Shown here: in pieces, positions 33,111 through 43,674 of the stretch | How positions within the stretch are numbered: the first letter of the stretch is position 1 | How the letters are laid out: every line of letters starts with the position of its first letter | Source of the DNA: Geotrypetes seraphini | Lineage: Eukaryota > Chordata > Amphibia > Gymnophiona > Dermophiidae | Assembly (NCBI RefSeq): GCF_902459505.1 | Contig: NC_047084.1 | Location: 457,070,140-457,134,139, forward strand | DNA length: 64,000 bases | Direction of reading: 5' to 3' | The notes under the pieces: model-generated | The model's database searches: none | What the model saw: the letters and a program-made list of their open reading frames with translations, nothing else | Told to the model about the DNA's origin: nothing | Program-made: the position numbers and the translations under genes

Positions 33111-33410
33111 GGTTCAAGAGTGTATACACGTTTTGTTGCCTACATTGGAGGCACCTTGTTGGAGCCTAGGGAGGCATGCATGCCCGCCTAAGCTTGTTTA
33201 AGGCTAGGCGTGGGTTTGGCTTGGCCTGGAAGTAGCCTTAGGTGGCTGTACATGTTTCTGTAGGCCCACGGATGATGCGTATAATGTAGGCCAGCCAAAT
33301 GCTGGCCTACGTATTGTGGACTTGAGTGATAAGTAATATTTTGTTCTTCATAAAATTGGATTATGTACTATTTTTTTCTTTTGCTGTAATCACTTTCTGT
33401 ACAAGTGAAT

Positions 33411-33632
33411 AAGGACATAAGAAGTTGCCTCCGCTGGGTCAGACCAGAGGTCCATCGTGCACCTGCGATGGCCCATCAGGTCCATGACCTGTTAGGTGGT
33501 CCCTGACTTTTCCTATAACCTAACCCTACTTCTATCTGTACCCCTCAATCCCCTTATCCTTCAGGAATTTATCTAAACCTTCCTTGAACCCCCCGTAGCA
33601 TGCTCTGCCCTATCACAACCTCCGGGAGCGCG
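33411..33632 (-). mobile_element. CR1 3'-end fragment
   Basis: acataagaagttgcctccgc to cacaacctccgggagcgcgt. It stops abruptly where the next CR1 of the same subfamily begins, so either it was truncated or the following element landed in it. Confidence 0.85.
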
Positions 33633-36600
33633 TTAAGAACATAAGAAGTTGCCTCCGCTGGGTCAGACACGAGGTCCATCGTGCCCAGCAGTCCGCACCC
33701 GCGGCGGCCCATCAGGCCCATGACCTGTAATGTGATCCTTCTCTAATCCCTTTTATCCTTCTATCTATACTCTGTCTAAAACCTATCTTTACCCCTATTT
33801 GTATCCTTCAATCCCCCTATCGTTCAGGAATTTATCCAAACCTTCCTTGAACCCCCGTAGTGTACTCTGTCCTATCACAACCTCCGGAAGCGCATTCCAG
33901 GTGTCCACCACCCTCTGTGTAAAGAAGAACTTCCTAGAATTGGTTCTAAAATTGTCCCCTTTCAGCTTCTCTGAGTGCCCCCTGGTGCTTGTGGTTCCCA
34001 ATAATCTGAAGAATCTGTCCCTTTCCACCCTCTCTATGCCCTTCATGATCTTGAAAGTCTCTATCATGTCTCCTCTGAGTCTCCTCTTTTCAAGGGAGAA
34101 GAGCCCCAGCCTTCCCAACCTGTCTGTGTATGAAAGGTTTTCCATACCTGTTATCATTTTCGTCGCTCTTCTCTGGACCCTTTCAAGTATCGCCATGTCC
34201 TTCTTGAGGTACGGTGACCAATACTGGACACAGTACTCCAGATGCAGACGAACCATCGCACGATACAGCGGCATGATGACTTCCTTCTTCCTGGTCGTAA
34301 TGCCCTTCTTAATAATACCCAACATTCTGTTTGCTTTCTTGGAGGCCGCTGCACATTGTGCCGTTGGTTTCATTGTAGTATCTACCAGTACACCCAAGTC
34401 TTTTTCAAGATTACTATCCCCTAGCACTGACCCCCCCCCCATTTTGTAGCTGAACATCGGGGGTTTTTTTCCTAAATGCATGACCTTGCATTTCTCTATA
34501 TTAAAGCGCATTTGCCATTTGCTTGCCCACTCCTCCAGTTTGTTTAGGTCCCTTTGTAGGTCTTCACATTCTTCCGTGGTTCTAACCCTGCTGCAGAGTT
34601 TGGTGTCATCCGCAAATTTTATAACTTCACACTTCGTCCCTGCTTCTAGGCCGTTTATGAATACATTGAACAACAGCGGTCCGAGCACCGACCCCTGGGG
34701 AACACCGCTCGTGACCTTCCGCCAGTCCGAGTAGTGTCCCTTCACTCCGACCCGTTGCTTTCTGTCTGCCAACCAGTGTTTAATCCATCTGTGTACGTCC
34801 CCTTCCACCCCGTGGCTCCACAGCTTCCTAAGAAGCCGCTCATGGGGCACCATGTCAAAGGCCTTTTGGAAGTCGAGATAGATGATGTCTATGGGTTCTC
34901 CTTTGTCCATCTGGCTGTTTATCCCTTCAAAAAAGTGCAGTAGGTTCATTTGGCACGATCTTCCCTTGCAGAAGCCGTGCTGGCTCACTTTTAGTTGTCC
35001 ATTTTTTTCTATGTGTTCGCAGATGGTGTCCTTTATTAGTGCCTCCATCATCTTGCCTGGGACTGAAGTCAGGCTTACTGGCCTGTAGTTCCCCGGGTCA
35101 CCCCTCGATCCCTTTTTAAAGATAGATGTGATATTTGCTATTTTCCAGTCCTCCGGGATCTCCCCAGTTTTCAAGGACAAGTTGCAAATTTGTCGGAGAG
35201 TTTCCGCTATTTCGTTCCTTAGCTCTTTTAGAACCCTTGGGTAGATTCCGTCTGGGCCTGGTGATTTGTCGCTTTTTAATCTGTCTATCTGTTTGAGGAC
35301 CTCCTCATGGCTTATCTCTATATGCACCAGTTTTTCCTCTTGATCTCCACTTATGATCTCTTCTGGTTCTGGTACATTCGATGTGTCCTCGCTCGTGAAG
35401 ACCGACGAGAAGAACTTGTTTAACCTGTCGGCTACCTCTTTTTCCTCTTTTACCACCCCCTTTCTGTCTCCATCATTCAACGGTCCAACTTCCTCCCTCG
35501 CCGGTTGTTTCCCCTTGACGTATCTGAAGAACGATTTGAAGTCTCTGGATTTCTCAGCCAGCTTCTCCTCGTATTCTCTCTTTGCTTTCCTAACCACTCG
35601 GTGACATTCTTTCTGGTAATTTTTGTGTTCTTTCCGGTTTTCCTCGGTTTGGTCCTTTTTCCATTTTCGGAACGATTTTCTTTTATCTCCTATCGCCCTC
35701 TTTACTTCTGTCGTTATCCATACCGGGTCTTTTGTTCGATTTTTTTTGCACCCTTTCCTAAACCTGGGAATGTACAGGTTTTGTGCTTCCAGCACCGTGT
35801 CCTTGAATATGGACCATGCTTTCTCTACGGTTTCCATCCATTTTGAGCGATTTTTGAGTTTCTTTTTCACCACTGCTCTCATAGCTTCATAGTCCCCTTT
35901 CCTGAAGTTGAGCGTCGTCGCTGCAGTTCTTTTCACTTTGGATGCTCCTACCTCTACTTTGTACCGGATCATGTTGTGATCACTATTTCCTAGTGGTCCT
36001 ACAACTGCCACTTCCTTTGCAGGTCCCCCTAGTCCATTTAGGATTAGGTCGAGAGTGGCATTTCCTCGCGTTGATTCTTTAACAACTGTTCCATGAAGCA
36101 GTCTCCCACAGCCTCCAGGAATTCTATTTCCCTCGCACAGCTTGAGTTCCCAATGCTCCAGTCTATCCCGGGGTAGTTGAAATCCCCCATCACCAGTACA
36201 TAGTAACATAGTAACTTAGTAGATGACGGCAGATAAAGACCCGAATGGTCCATCCAGTCTGCCCAACCTGATTCAATTTAAATTTTTTTTTTTTCTTCTT
36301 AGCTATTTCTGGGCGAGAATCCAAAGCTTTACCCGGTACTGTGCTTCCAACTGCCGAAATCTCTGTTAAGACTTACTCCAGCCCATCTACACCCTCCCAA
36401 GCCATTGAAGCCCTCCCCTGCCCATCCTCCTCCAAACGGCCATACACAGACACAGACCATACAAGTCTGCCCAGTAACTGGCCTAGTTCAATCTTTAATA
36501 TTATTTTCTGATTCTAAATCTTCTGTGTTCATCCCACGCTTCTTTGAACTCAGTCACAGTTTTACTCTCCACCACCTCTCTCAGGAGCGCATTCCAGGCA

Positions 36601-37850
36601 TCCACCACCCTCTCCGTAAAGTAGAATTTCCTAACATTGCCCCTGAATCTACCACCCCTCAACTTCAAATTATGTCCTCTGGTTTTACCAGAGGACTTCC
36701 GCTTTTGCATTCTCTCCTCAATTCTGCTTCCAGTTCTTTGTCGTTTGCTTCCGTTTGCCCAGGCGGGCGATAGTACAGTCCCAATTTTATGTCAGCTCCA
36801 TTTCTTCCTGGTAATTTAACCCATAATGATTCCAGTTCTTCCACCCTTGCTGCCATATCCAATCTGGTCGAGTGAATGGTGTCCTTTATATATAGTGCTA
36901 TTCCTCCGCCCTTCTTGTGGGTCCTGTCTCTCCTATAGAGATTGTACCCGGGTAATACTACGTCCCATTTGTTGTCCTCAGTCCACCATGTTTCTGTAAT
37001 TCCTATAATGTCCAGGTCCTCATTTTTAGCTGTGACTTCCAGTTCTCCCATTTTGGCCCTTAGACTCCTTGCATTAGCATATAAACAGTTTAAGTCCTGG
37101 TTTTTTCCCTTTCTCGTTCTGCCTTGTGAATTTTTCCTCTTGCCGTCCACCTTGCGGGCTTCCAGCCCCTAAATTCCATTTTGTTCTTCTCTCAATGTCT
37201 TGTCTTTCCCGTCCTCAGCCTGTTTCCTCAAATTCACCTGTTCCCCTAACTCCTGCTGTATGCTCTTCGTTTTGTTCTCTGGTTCCACTTGACCTTTGGA
37301 CCCCTGTGGTGTGCCATTTGTTTCTTCCCAGCATTGTTCCCACTCAGCATCTTCATTTGATACTGTTTTCCGAAATGTCGACGTCTGGTCGATGTTCGGC
37401 TTTCCCCTTTTTCTCAGTTTAAAGCCATCTCTATTTCTTTCTTGATGTTGTTTGCCAGCAGTCTTGTTCCCGCCGTGCTCAGGTATAGTCTGTCCCTCCT
37501 GTAGAGCTTGTTCTTCCCCCAAAAAGTCGTCCAGTTCTTCACAAAGTGGAAGCCTTCCTCTTCACACCATCTCCTCAGCCATGCGTTCATTGCTTGTAGT
37601 TCAGTCTGCCTCTTCACATCTGCCCTCGGTACTGGCAGGATCTCTGAGAATGCTATCCTGTTCGTCCTCAGCTTCAGTTTCTTCCCCAGGATCTTGAAAT
37701 GTTCAGTTAGTGTAGTCCTGCTGTAATTTCTGCTGTTGATGTCGTTTGTTCCAACGTGGATTATCACCGCTGTCTCTTCTGTTTCAGTTCCTTTCATGAT
37801 CCTTTCGATTCTGTCGGTGATGTCCTTTGTCCTTGCGTTGATTTGTTATT
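33633..37850 (-). mobile_element. CR1 LINE, nearly complete, with a long open RT frame
   Basis: Domains in order on the minus strand. An SGNH-esterase-like ORF1 part (IIHVGTNDINSRNYS, FSEILPVPRADV; 37797-37414). An AP endonuclease start (LNCLYANARSLRAKMGEL, DIIGITETWW, YRRDRTHKKGGGIALYI; 37150-36690). A 490-bp foreign insertion. The end of the endonuclease (VLVMGDFNYPGIDWSIGN, LGNSDHNMIRYKV). Then RT with [57 protein letters not shown] and KFADDTKL. The RT frame is open for about 750 codons to its stop at 33795. One frame change lies near 36065, and the 5' end of ORF1 is missing. It is a young-looking but dead copy. Confidence 0.93.
36192..36688 (-). mobile_element. CR1-related 3' end inserted in the endonuclease region
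   Basis: cataguaac-type start written catagtaacatagtaactta, then gacggcagataaagacccg, ccatccagtctgcccaacc, and on the minus strand RKFYFTERVVDAWNALLREV. The same subfamily is at 62311-62865. It splits ELEAELRRE from VLVMGDFNYPG of the host CR1. Confidence 0.85.
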
Positions 37851-37859
37851 TGAAATTAT

Positions 37860-38480
37860 AAATAAATTAATTAATTAAAAAATGCTGGCCTACATTACAA
37901 ATTGAACAACAACAATGCTTTTACAAACAAAGATGTTTTCAAAGATTTTTTTGAATTCAGATCTTTATATGACCTTAATGAACCATTCAAAGCATTCCAT
38001 AATTGAGACCTGACCACAGAGATTGCTGGCATCTATGTTTTCAAAAAAAATTTTTATAGAGTACTTCATTTGGATGTTCAAATCACAACCTCATTGCTGA
38101 CTGTGAATACAAGGAACGATTTGGCAGATACTTTTTCAATGCTTGCATCAGATACCATTGTGCCTCCCCATGTATAATTATCAGACTTTTGTATTCAATA
38201 TGAAACATAACAGGCAACCAGTGTAGCTGTTTTCAATGCTGGAGAGATATGCTGATAGCGAGAGACACCAGTAATCATCCTTGCATCTGTATTCTGCACC
38301 ACTGGTAAAGCATGTATCCTAGATTTAGACGTGGCAAAAATCCAGTTACTATCTGAAAGTCTAATGTAGACAACATCGGTTTAACTCTAGAAAGTTTTCT
38401 CATCCGCATGAAAGCTCCTCTAACAACATGTAAGATATGTTCCTGCGTGGTTTTTTGATATATCGTCAATCATACAGATC
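37860..38480 (-). mobile_element. L2-like LINE remnant
   Basis: On the minus strand HILHVVRGAFMRMRKLSRV, then a worn C-terminal part (about YSQSAMRL, EVLYKNFF). It resembles the region after the RT motif in L2-like elements. It is broken, with no catalytic motif. Confidence 0.6.
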
Positions 38481-38852
38481 TAAACGGTTTACAATAAAAT
38501 AAGTTATATAAATAAATATATCTATTTTAAAAATATTAAAGGGGTTTCATTGACAAACTTTAAAAACTTACAGGAGAACAAGGGGGAGAATATATCATTA
38601 CATTGGGGGGGGGGGGGGAAGGAGAGATACATTAGATTAGGAAGAATGCTGAGTGTTTACATGAGAGTAATCCAATCTTATACTTGAGAGAACTGACAGT
38701 TTCACATCCTACACTTTTCTCTTTTTCAACTGCAGTAATTGACATTTAATTATTCTTTTTAACCTAATAGTATTTGGAAAGATTTATACATAAGGGGTTA
38801 AAAGTATCCATTTAGGGTCAAAATGTTCAGTAAATTTAACAGAATGTAACTA
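38481..38852. other. No gene recognised; short G run
   Basis: A run of about 16 G lies at 38605-38620. The rest is AT-rich and unassigned. Confidence 0.4.
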
Positions 38853-39005
38853 AGGGCTCCTTTTATCAAGCCGCGCTAGCGGTTTAACGCACGTTAAACC
38901 GCCGGCCGCGAGCAGGCGGTAGTTTTTTGGCCAGCGCGGGGGTTAGCGCGTGATGAAACGTTGCGCGCGTTAACCCCACTAGCACGGCTTGATAAAAGGA
39001 GCCCT
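38853..39005. mobile_element. GC-rich foldback MITE, about 153 bp
   Basis: Starts agggctccttttatcaagcc and ends ggcttgataaaaggagccct, near-perfect inverted ends. The interior has CG-rich inverted words (gcggtttaacgcacgttaaa). Confidence 0.9.
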
Positions 39006-39309
39006 AAAATTTACATGGGGGGAAAAAAAAAAATCAGTGAAAAAACAGTCTAAATTCAAAAGCAAACCAGCCTGAGCCTGGAGTTCCAAAGAAGTAAGCT
39101 CCTCAAAATATGTATAATAAATGATGGCAGACAAAGACCTGTGCGGTCCATTTAGTTTTCTCAAGTCACATCCATCACCAAGACAACATTGAACCAACAA
39201 TCCAGTATGTATTATTACATTTTACGTGCTAGATTCCACTATATTATGTCTTCCCAGTGAGATATGCAAGACCTGTACTCAGATGATATGAATGAGGTAT
39301 GAAACGGGC

Positions 39310-40830
39310 ATACAAGTGGGTACTGAAAAGTTCTCAGCCCAACCGACTAACTAAATTCTGAGCATTATTTTGCCACCGTAGCTGAAAAGTGTTATTTTAT
39401 TTTGCAAAGTGCCAATTTGTAGAATCGTAATGTTATATTTTCACATTGTTTCATTGATTGAACCGTGTCAACAAAAAGTATGGAATTTTAAACTGTGGAA
39501 TTCCAAGCCATCATGAAGGTCCTATTCCTGCAGATGAAAACTCCAAAGAAAATCTATGAATATATAATGCAAACATTAAGTGAAAAATGCCCATCAAACC
39601 CCACAGTGAAGAAGTAGTGTGCAATCTTTCAGCATGGAGAACTTAAAACTGAAGATGCAGCAAGGTCTTGGAGGCCTCAAACGGTGTTAGCTCTTGAAAT
39701 TGTTGACCGTGTCCATGACCTGATTTGGGCAGATTGGCGAATATCAGCTAAAACAATTGCAGAGACACTATAGATATCCAGGGAATGTACTGGGTATATA
39801 ATCCATGAGCAGTTGGTTAGGCAGAAGCTGTCAGTCAAGTGGGTACCCAGATGTTTGAATGCTAAAGAGAAACGACATCGAGTGGACACTTACAGGTTGA
39901 TTTTGTAGCATTTTCAGCAAGCTGGTGCCAACCTTTTGGAACTACTAGTTACTATTTATGAAACATAGTTACACCACTATAATCCTGAGACAAAACACTA
40001 ATCCATGCAATGTTGGCACTCAGGTTCTCTAAGGCCACGGAAATTCAAGACCCATAAGTCATCAGGATAGGTCATGGCCATAGTCAGTGGTGTACTAAAG
40101 AGGGGTTCATGGGGGTGAACTGCCCTGGGTGCCATGTTTGTGGGGGCGCAAGCACCCCTCCTCCTCTCTGCCCACTCCACCTCTTCCCACTCCTCCCCTT
40201 GCGCCCCCTTCCCTTCCCCCACATCTCTAGGTGTTCACTGCCACGAGCGACAACTCCCGCTGGGTGCCGCACATAGGAAGTGACATCATAGGGAGAGTCA
40301 CCAGGGTCACATGAAACATGTTGAATTGTATGGCGGTGAACAACTAGAGGTGGGGTGGAGGTGCACCTCCGACCCGAGCACCTCTCACCCTCGCCATGCC
40401 ACTGGCCAGAGTGTTTTGGAATCAGGAAGGTGCTGTAATGACTATCTTCCAAGGGACCAAACGGTTCATGCAGAATACTACTGTAACTTGATGTGCCAAG
40501 TAAAGGAGGCATTGAAAGAAAAAAAGGAGAGGGAAGCTGTGGAAATGATCTCTCTTTTTGCTCACAAGGCTGGCAAAACAATGGATATTTTGACGCAGTT
40601 GGGGTTTCAGGGCATAGACCATCCACTCTACTCACCAGATCGTGGTCCATCTGACTATTTTAAAAAGAGTTTGAAAGGGCAATAATTTTTGAGTGATTCA
40701 GAGGCGATGCAGCAGCAGAGCAGTATTTCAGTGACCAGACGTCAGAGTATTTTTTGGAAAGGTTACAGAAACTTCAGACATGATGTGCCAAATGTGTTGA
40801 ACTTAGGGGTGAATACGTCAAATAACTTAT
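39310..40830 (+). pseudogene. Mariner transposase gene, broken, split by an hAT MITE
   Basis: The plus strand spells a worn mariner transposase in several frames: MEFQAIMKVLFLQMKTPKKI (39479 on), ARSWRPQTV, TIYETWLHHYNPETKH, RPRKFKTHKSSG, then VMAIV, and after the insertion FWNQEGAVMTIF. WVHHYDPETK and VMATVFWD are family signatures. A left end like mariner inverted repeats (gggtactgaaaagttctcag, about 39318) is visible but no matching right end was found. Stops lie at about 39615, 39770 and 39906, and later frame changes make it non-functional. Confidence 0.85.
40077..40412. mobile_element. hAT-type MITE inside the mariner
   Basis: The element 40085-40404 starts cagtggtgtactaaagaggg and ends ctcgccatgccactg. 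The flanks gccatagt (40077-40084) and gccagagt (40405-40412) match at 7 of 8 bases and duplicate the mariner codons for A-I-V. A relative starts at about 58959 (cagtggtgtaccaagaggg). Confidence 0.85.
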
Positions 40831-41040
40831 AAGTTTCATAGCTCCACGTCATTCCCTTCTGGCTCCTGATCTATCCTTGCCATTTTCAGGGCTCAGATTA
40901 TACAAAAAAAAGTCTGACGTGCACTGGCACTACATCCCAGTTACTGAGGTGATGTCAAAACCTACTCTAGTCCATCCTGATCTGTCTTCTGTGGAGGCAG
41001 AAAGTAGTGGTGGCTGCAGGGACAGCTCTTCTTATGGGTT

Positions 41041-41530
41041 AAGAACATAAGAACTGCCATCTCCGGATCAGACCTACGGTCCATCGAGTCCGGTGATCCG
41101 CACACGCGGAGGCCCAGTCAGGTGTACACCTGGCGTAATTTTAGTCAAATATATCCCTCTATGCTTCTCATAAGGAGATGTGCATCTAGCTTGCTTTTAA
41201 ATCCTAGAACGGTGGATTCCGCAATAACCTCCTCCGAGAGGGCATTCCAGTTGTCCACCACTTGTTGCGTGAAGCAGAACCTCCTGGTATTCGTCCTAGA
41301 CTTGTCCCCCCTTAGCTTCAGTCCATGTCCTCTTGTCCGTGTCACATTGGACATTGTAAATAATTTTTTTTCCTGCTCTATTTTGTCGATTCCTTTCAGT
41401 ATTTTGAAAGTCTCAATCATATCCCCTCGCAGTCTCCTTTTCTCAAGGGAGAACAATCCCAGTCTCTTAAATCGTTCCTCATATTCCAAGTTCTCCATAC
41501 CTTTTATCAGCTTCGTTAGAACCTGCTGAG
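41041..41530 (-). mobile_element. CR1 3' end
   Basis: agaacataagaactgccatc, cgcacacgcggaggcccagt, and on the minus strand [40 protein letters not shown]. It is open over about 130 codons and is the same subfamily as the insertion at 32366. Confidence 0.88.
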
Positions 41531-42654
41531 ACAGTGGTTTCCCCCCTTTAGATCCAGGACCATGGTGCATGCCAATTTTCGGGCTCCCAAGCAATTTCCA
41601 ATCTTGCCTCAGATTCTCTTATTCCCTGGTGATCTTTTTGCTCTTTTCTCCTTGCTTGTGCAAACATCATGACAGGCATGAACATCATTCTTGTGACAGA
41701 ATATGTTGGGGATGATCTTAACCTCTCAATTTGGTGTTATTGCCCTTAATCCTTTCACAGTGGCGAAGAGAGCTTTCCTGCTGCAGCCTATCAAGGTGCT
41801 CTTGGAATATTTGGGGGGAAATTTTTACAAAGTGGTGGTTGATCTGTTTTGCGGTGGCTTATTGGGATTCCAGTTATTTCATCATTAAAGCAAACACAAT
41901 TTTGTTGACGCTGCATACTTTCGAGTTGGTGCACCTGCTTCAATCTCATTCCCTTGCAGCCCTAGTGACCCAGTGCCATACATAGTCCTAATCTTAATGG
42001 CTCCTGTTTAGCAGCCACTGCACCCAATGTTTTTTTGCAAGGCAGCAATCAAGCCAGCTCTTTTACTCTTTTGAAAGAAGCAGGAACGGCCTTTGTGGCA
42101 CAGAAACGAGTCACACTTAGGGAATTGCTCCTTTCAAACTGCCTCTCCCCTTTTTTAATACTCCGTCAGAAATAATTCCATGAGGCATCCGCTTCATACC
42201 TCAACCATTATGCTACGCACATCTATCCTTGATGGGCTGCCTCTTAGTAATTCAGACGCATATTTCATCTTCTTTCTTGTAAGTTCTACTGTGAAACGTA
42301 CTCACCGAAATCATACATCTTGCTTACCGGTTAATATATACTGCCAACTAATACTTTTTCCTGTGGAACAGCACTCTATGTTTGACCTGTTTGGAATCTT
42401 CCACATAAGATGACTATTCACACTGACACACAACCCAACCCCTTATGACTTTTGTCCCCTTTCTAAATACTCCCTATTAGGCCCTGGCATGCCCAGAATC
42501 TATTACGGGATAAACATCTCCACCAGTATACTATTTTAGTCCTCGTCATATTTTATTTCCAAGCTTCCACTAACCACTAAGCTACACAGCCACAAAAACT
42601 AGAGAAGCCTCATTCAAAACATCCATGTTTCCCATGCCTATAGAAGTTTGTTTT
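41531..42654. other. No gene recognised
   Basis: Unassigned intergenic sequence. Short frames at 41703-41985 and 42180-42413 have no motif and no splice context. Confidence 0.4.
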
Positions 42655-42912
42655 TTTAAACATATTTATTTATTCATTCGTTCAATTTTCTATACTGTTC
42701 TCTCAAGGGAGCTCAGAATGTGTTACATTAATTTATTCAGGTGCTCAAGCATTTTTCCCTGTCTGTCCCCATGGGCTCACAATCTATCTAATGTACCTGG
42801 GGCAATGGGAGGATTAAGTGACTTGCCCAGGGTCACAAGGAGCAGCATGGATTTGAACCCACAACCCCAGGATGCTGAGGCTGTGGCTTTAACCACTGCA
42901 CCACACAGATGT
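42655..42912 (-). mobile_element. tRNA-derived MIR-like SINE
   Basis: On the minus strand: tRNA-like head with ggttaaagccacagcctcag and gtgggttcaaatccatgctg, core ccctgggcaagtcacttaat, and an AT-rich end with aataaatatgt. Longer than the copy at 25885. Confidence 0.8.
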
Positions 42913-43545
42913 GCCATACACGCTAGCTCCTAATATTCTAGGAAATGCAGCACTTAGTCTGGGGCAGTTAGGCTGTGTGGATTAACCTTATGTTTTACAG
43001 GTAACACAGGCGGTTAGGATCTAAACTGCTGCTGTTCCATGCAGGTTACCTTAATTCCTTCCTGGAAGCCTACTGGGTGGCTCAATGCATGACCTCTCAT
43101 GCCACTAGCTCATGTTTCTGTTGTCCCTTAACTTTATACAAGGATGGACCCTCTCCGTTTATTCCACAGCTTTTTGAACTCCACTACCACTTTGACTCAT
43201 TCTGGGAGGGCAAGATCCGGCAGTTACCAACCTTTCTATTCACCTAGGCCTCTTCTCCAGCTGCTGAAAAGACAATACATCTCCTTTCAAACTTCTAGCA
43301 TATATTTAGTATTTCTTTTATTGAAGTGATTAGCAAAATCAAGCTCTAAAAACTGAGTTGTGTTAGCCAGTGAGTCACAAGAGGTGTGAGAAGCCACTGG
43401 CATCATTACACAAGGTAAAAACTGTTGTCTAGATGAAATGAGTTGCATCAGACAGGGTAGGCGATACTGCCCACAGCTGTGGAAGTCATCCATGTTTATG
43501 GATGTGGTGCTGTGGATATTTTTATGTGCTTATCTGTGCGAGTAC
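42913..43545. other. Intergenic, no gene recognised
   Basis: Lies downstream of RENBP on its own strand. No repeat or exon is assigned. Confidence 0.4.
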
Positions 43546-43551
43546 TTTATT
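43546..43551 (-). promoter_or_regulatory. RENBP polyadenylation signal (AATAAA)
   Basis: On the minus strand AATAAA lies about 50 bp after the RENBP stop, giving a very short 3' UTR. A G/T-rich stretch follows on the minus strand. Confidence 0.7.
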
Positions 43552-43600
43552 ACAGTACAGGCCTGGTGCCTGACAAAACTTTGCCCAGAAGTCTCCTTCC

Positions 43601-43674
43601 TCACACCTTCTCAGCCAGAAGCTTATCCAGTATCAGCTCGCACATATAGAGGCAGCGGGGCACATGGAAACAAC
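43601..43674 (-). CDS. RENBP: RENBP last exon
   Basis: Acceptor tttccag|GT. Codes [18 protein letters not shown] and LAEKV, then TGA. Holds the C-terminal active-site histidine. Confidence 0.96.

Noticed and set aside
33795-36209. 804-codon open frame as a host gene
   Set aside because: It has CR1 reverse-transcriptase motifs throughout; its first ~50 codons are an out-of-frame reading of the endonuclease region.
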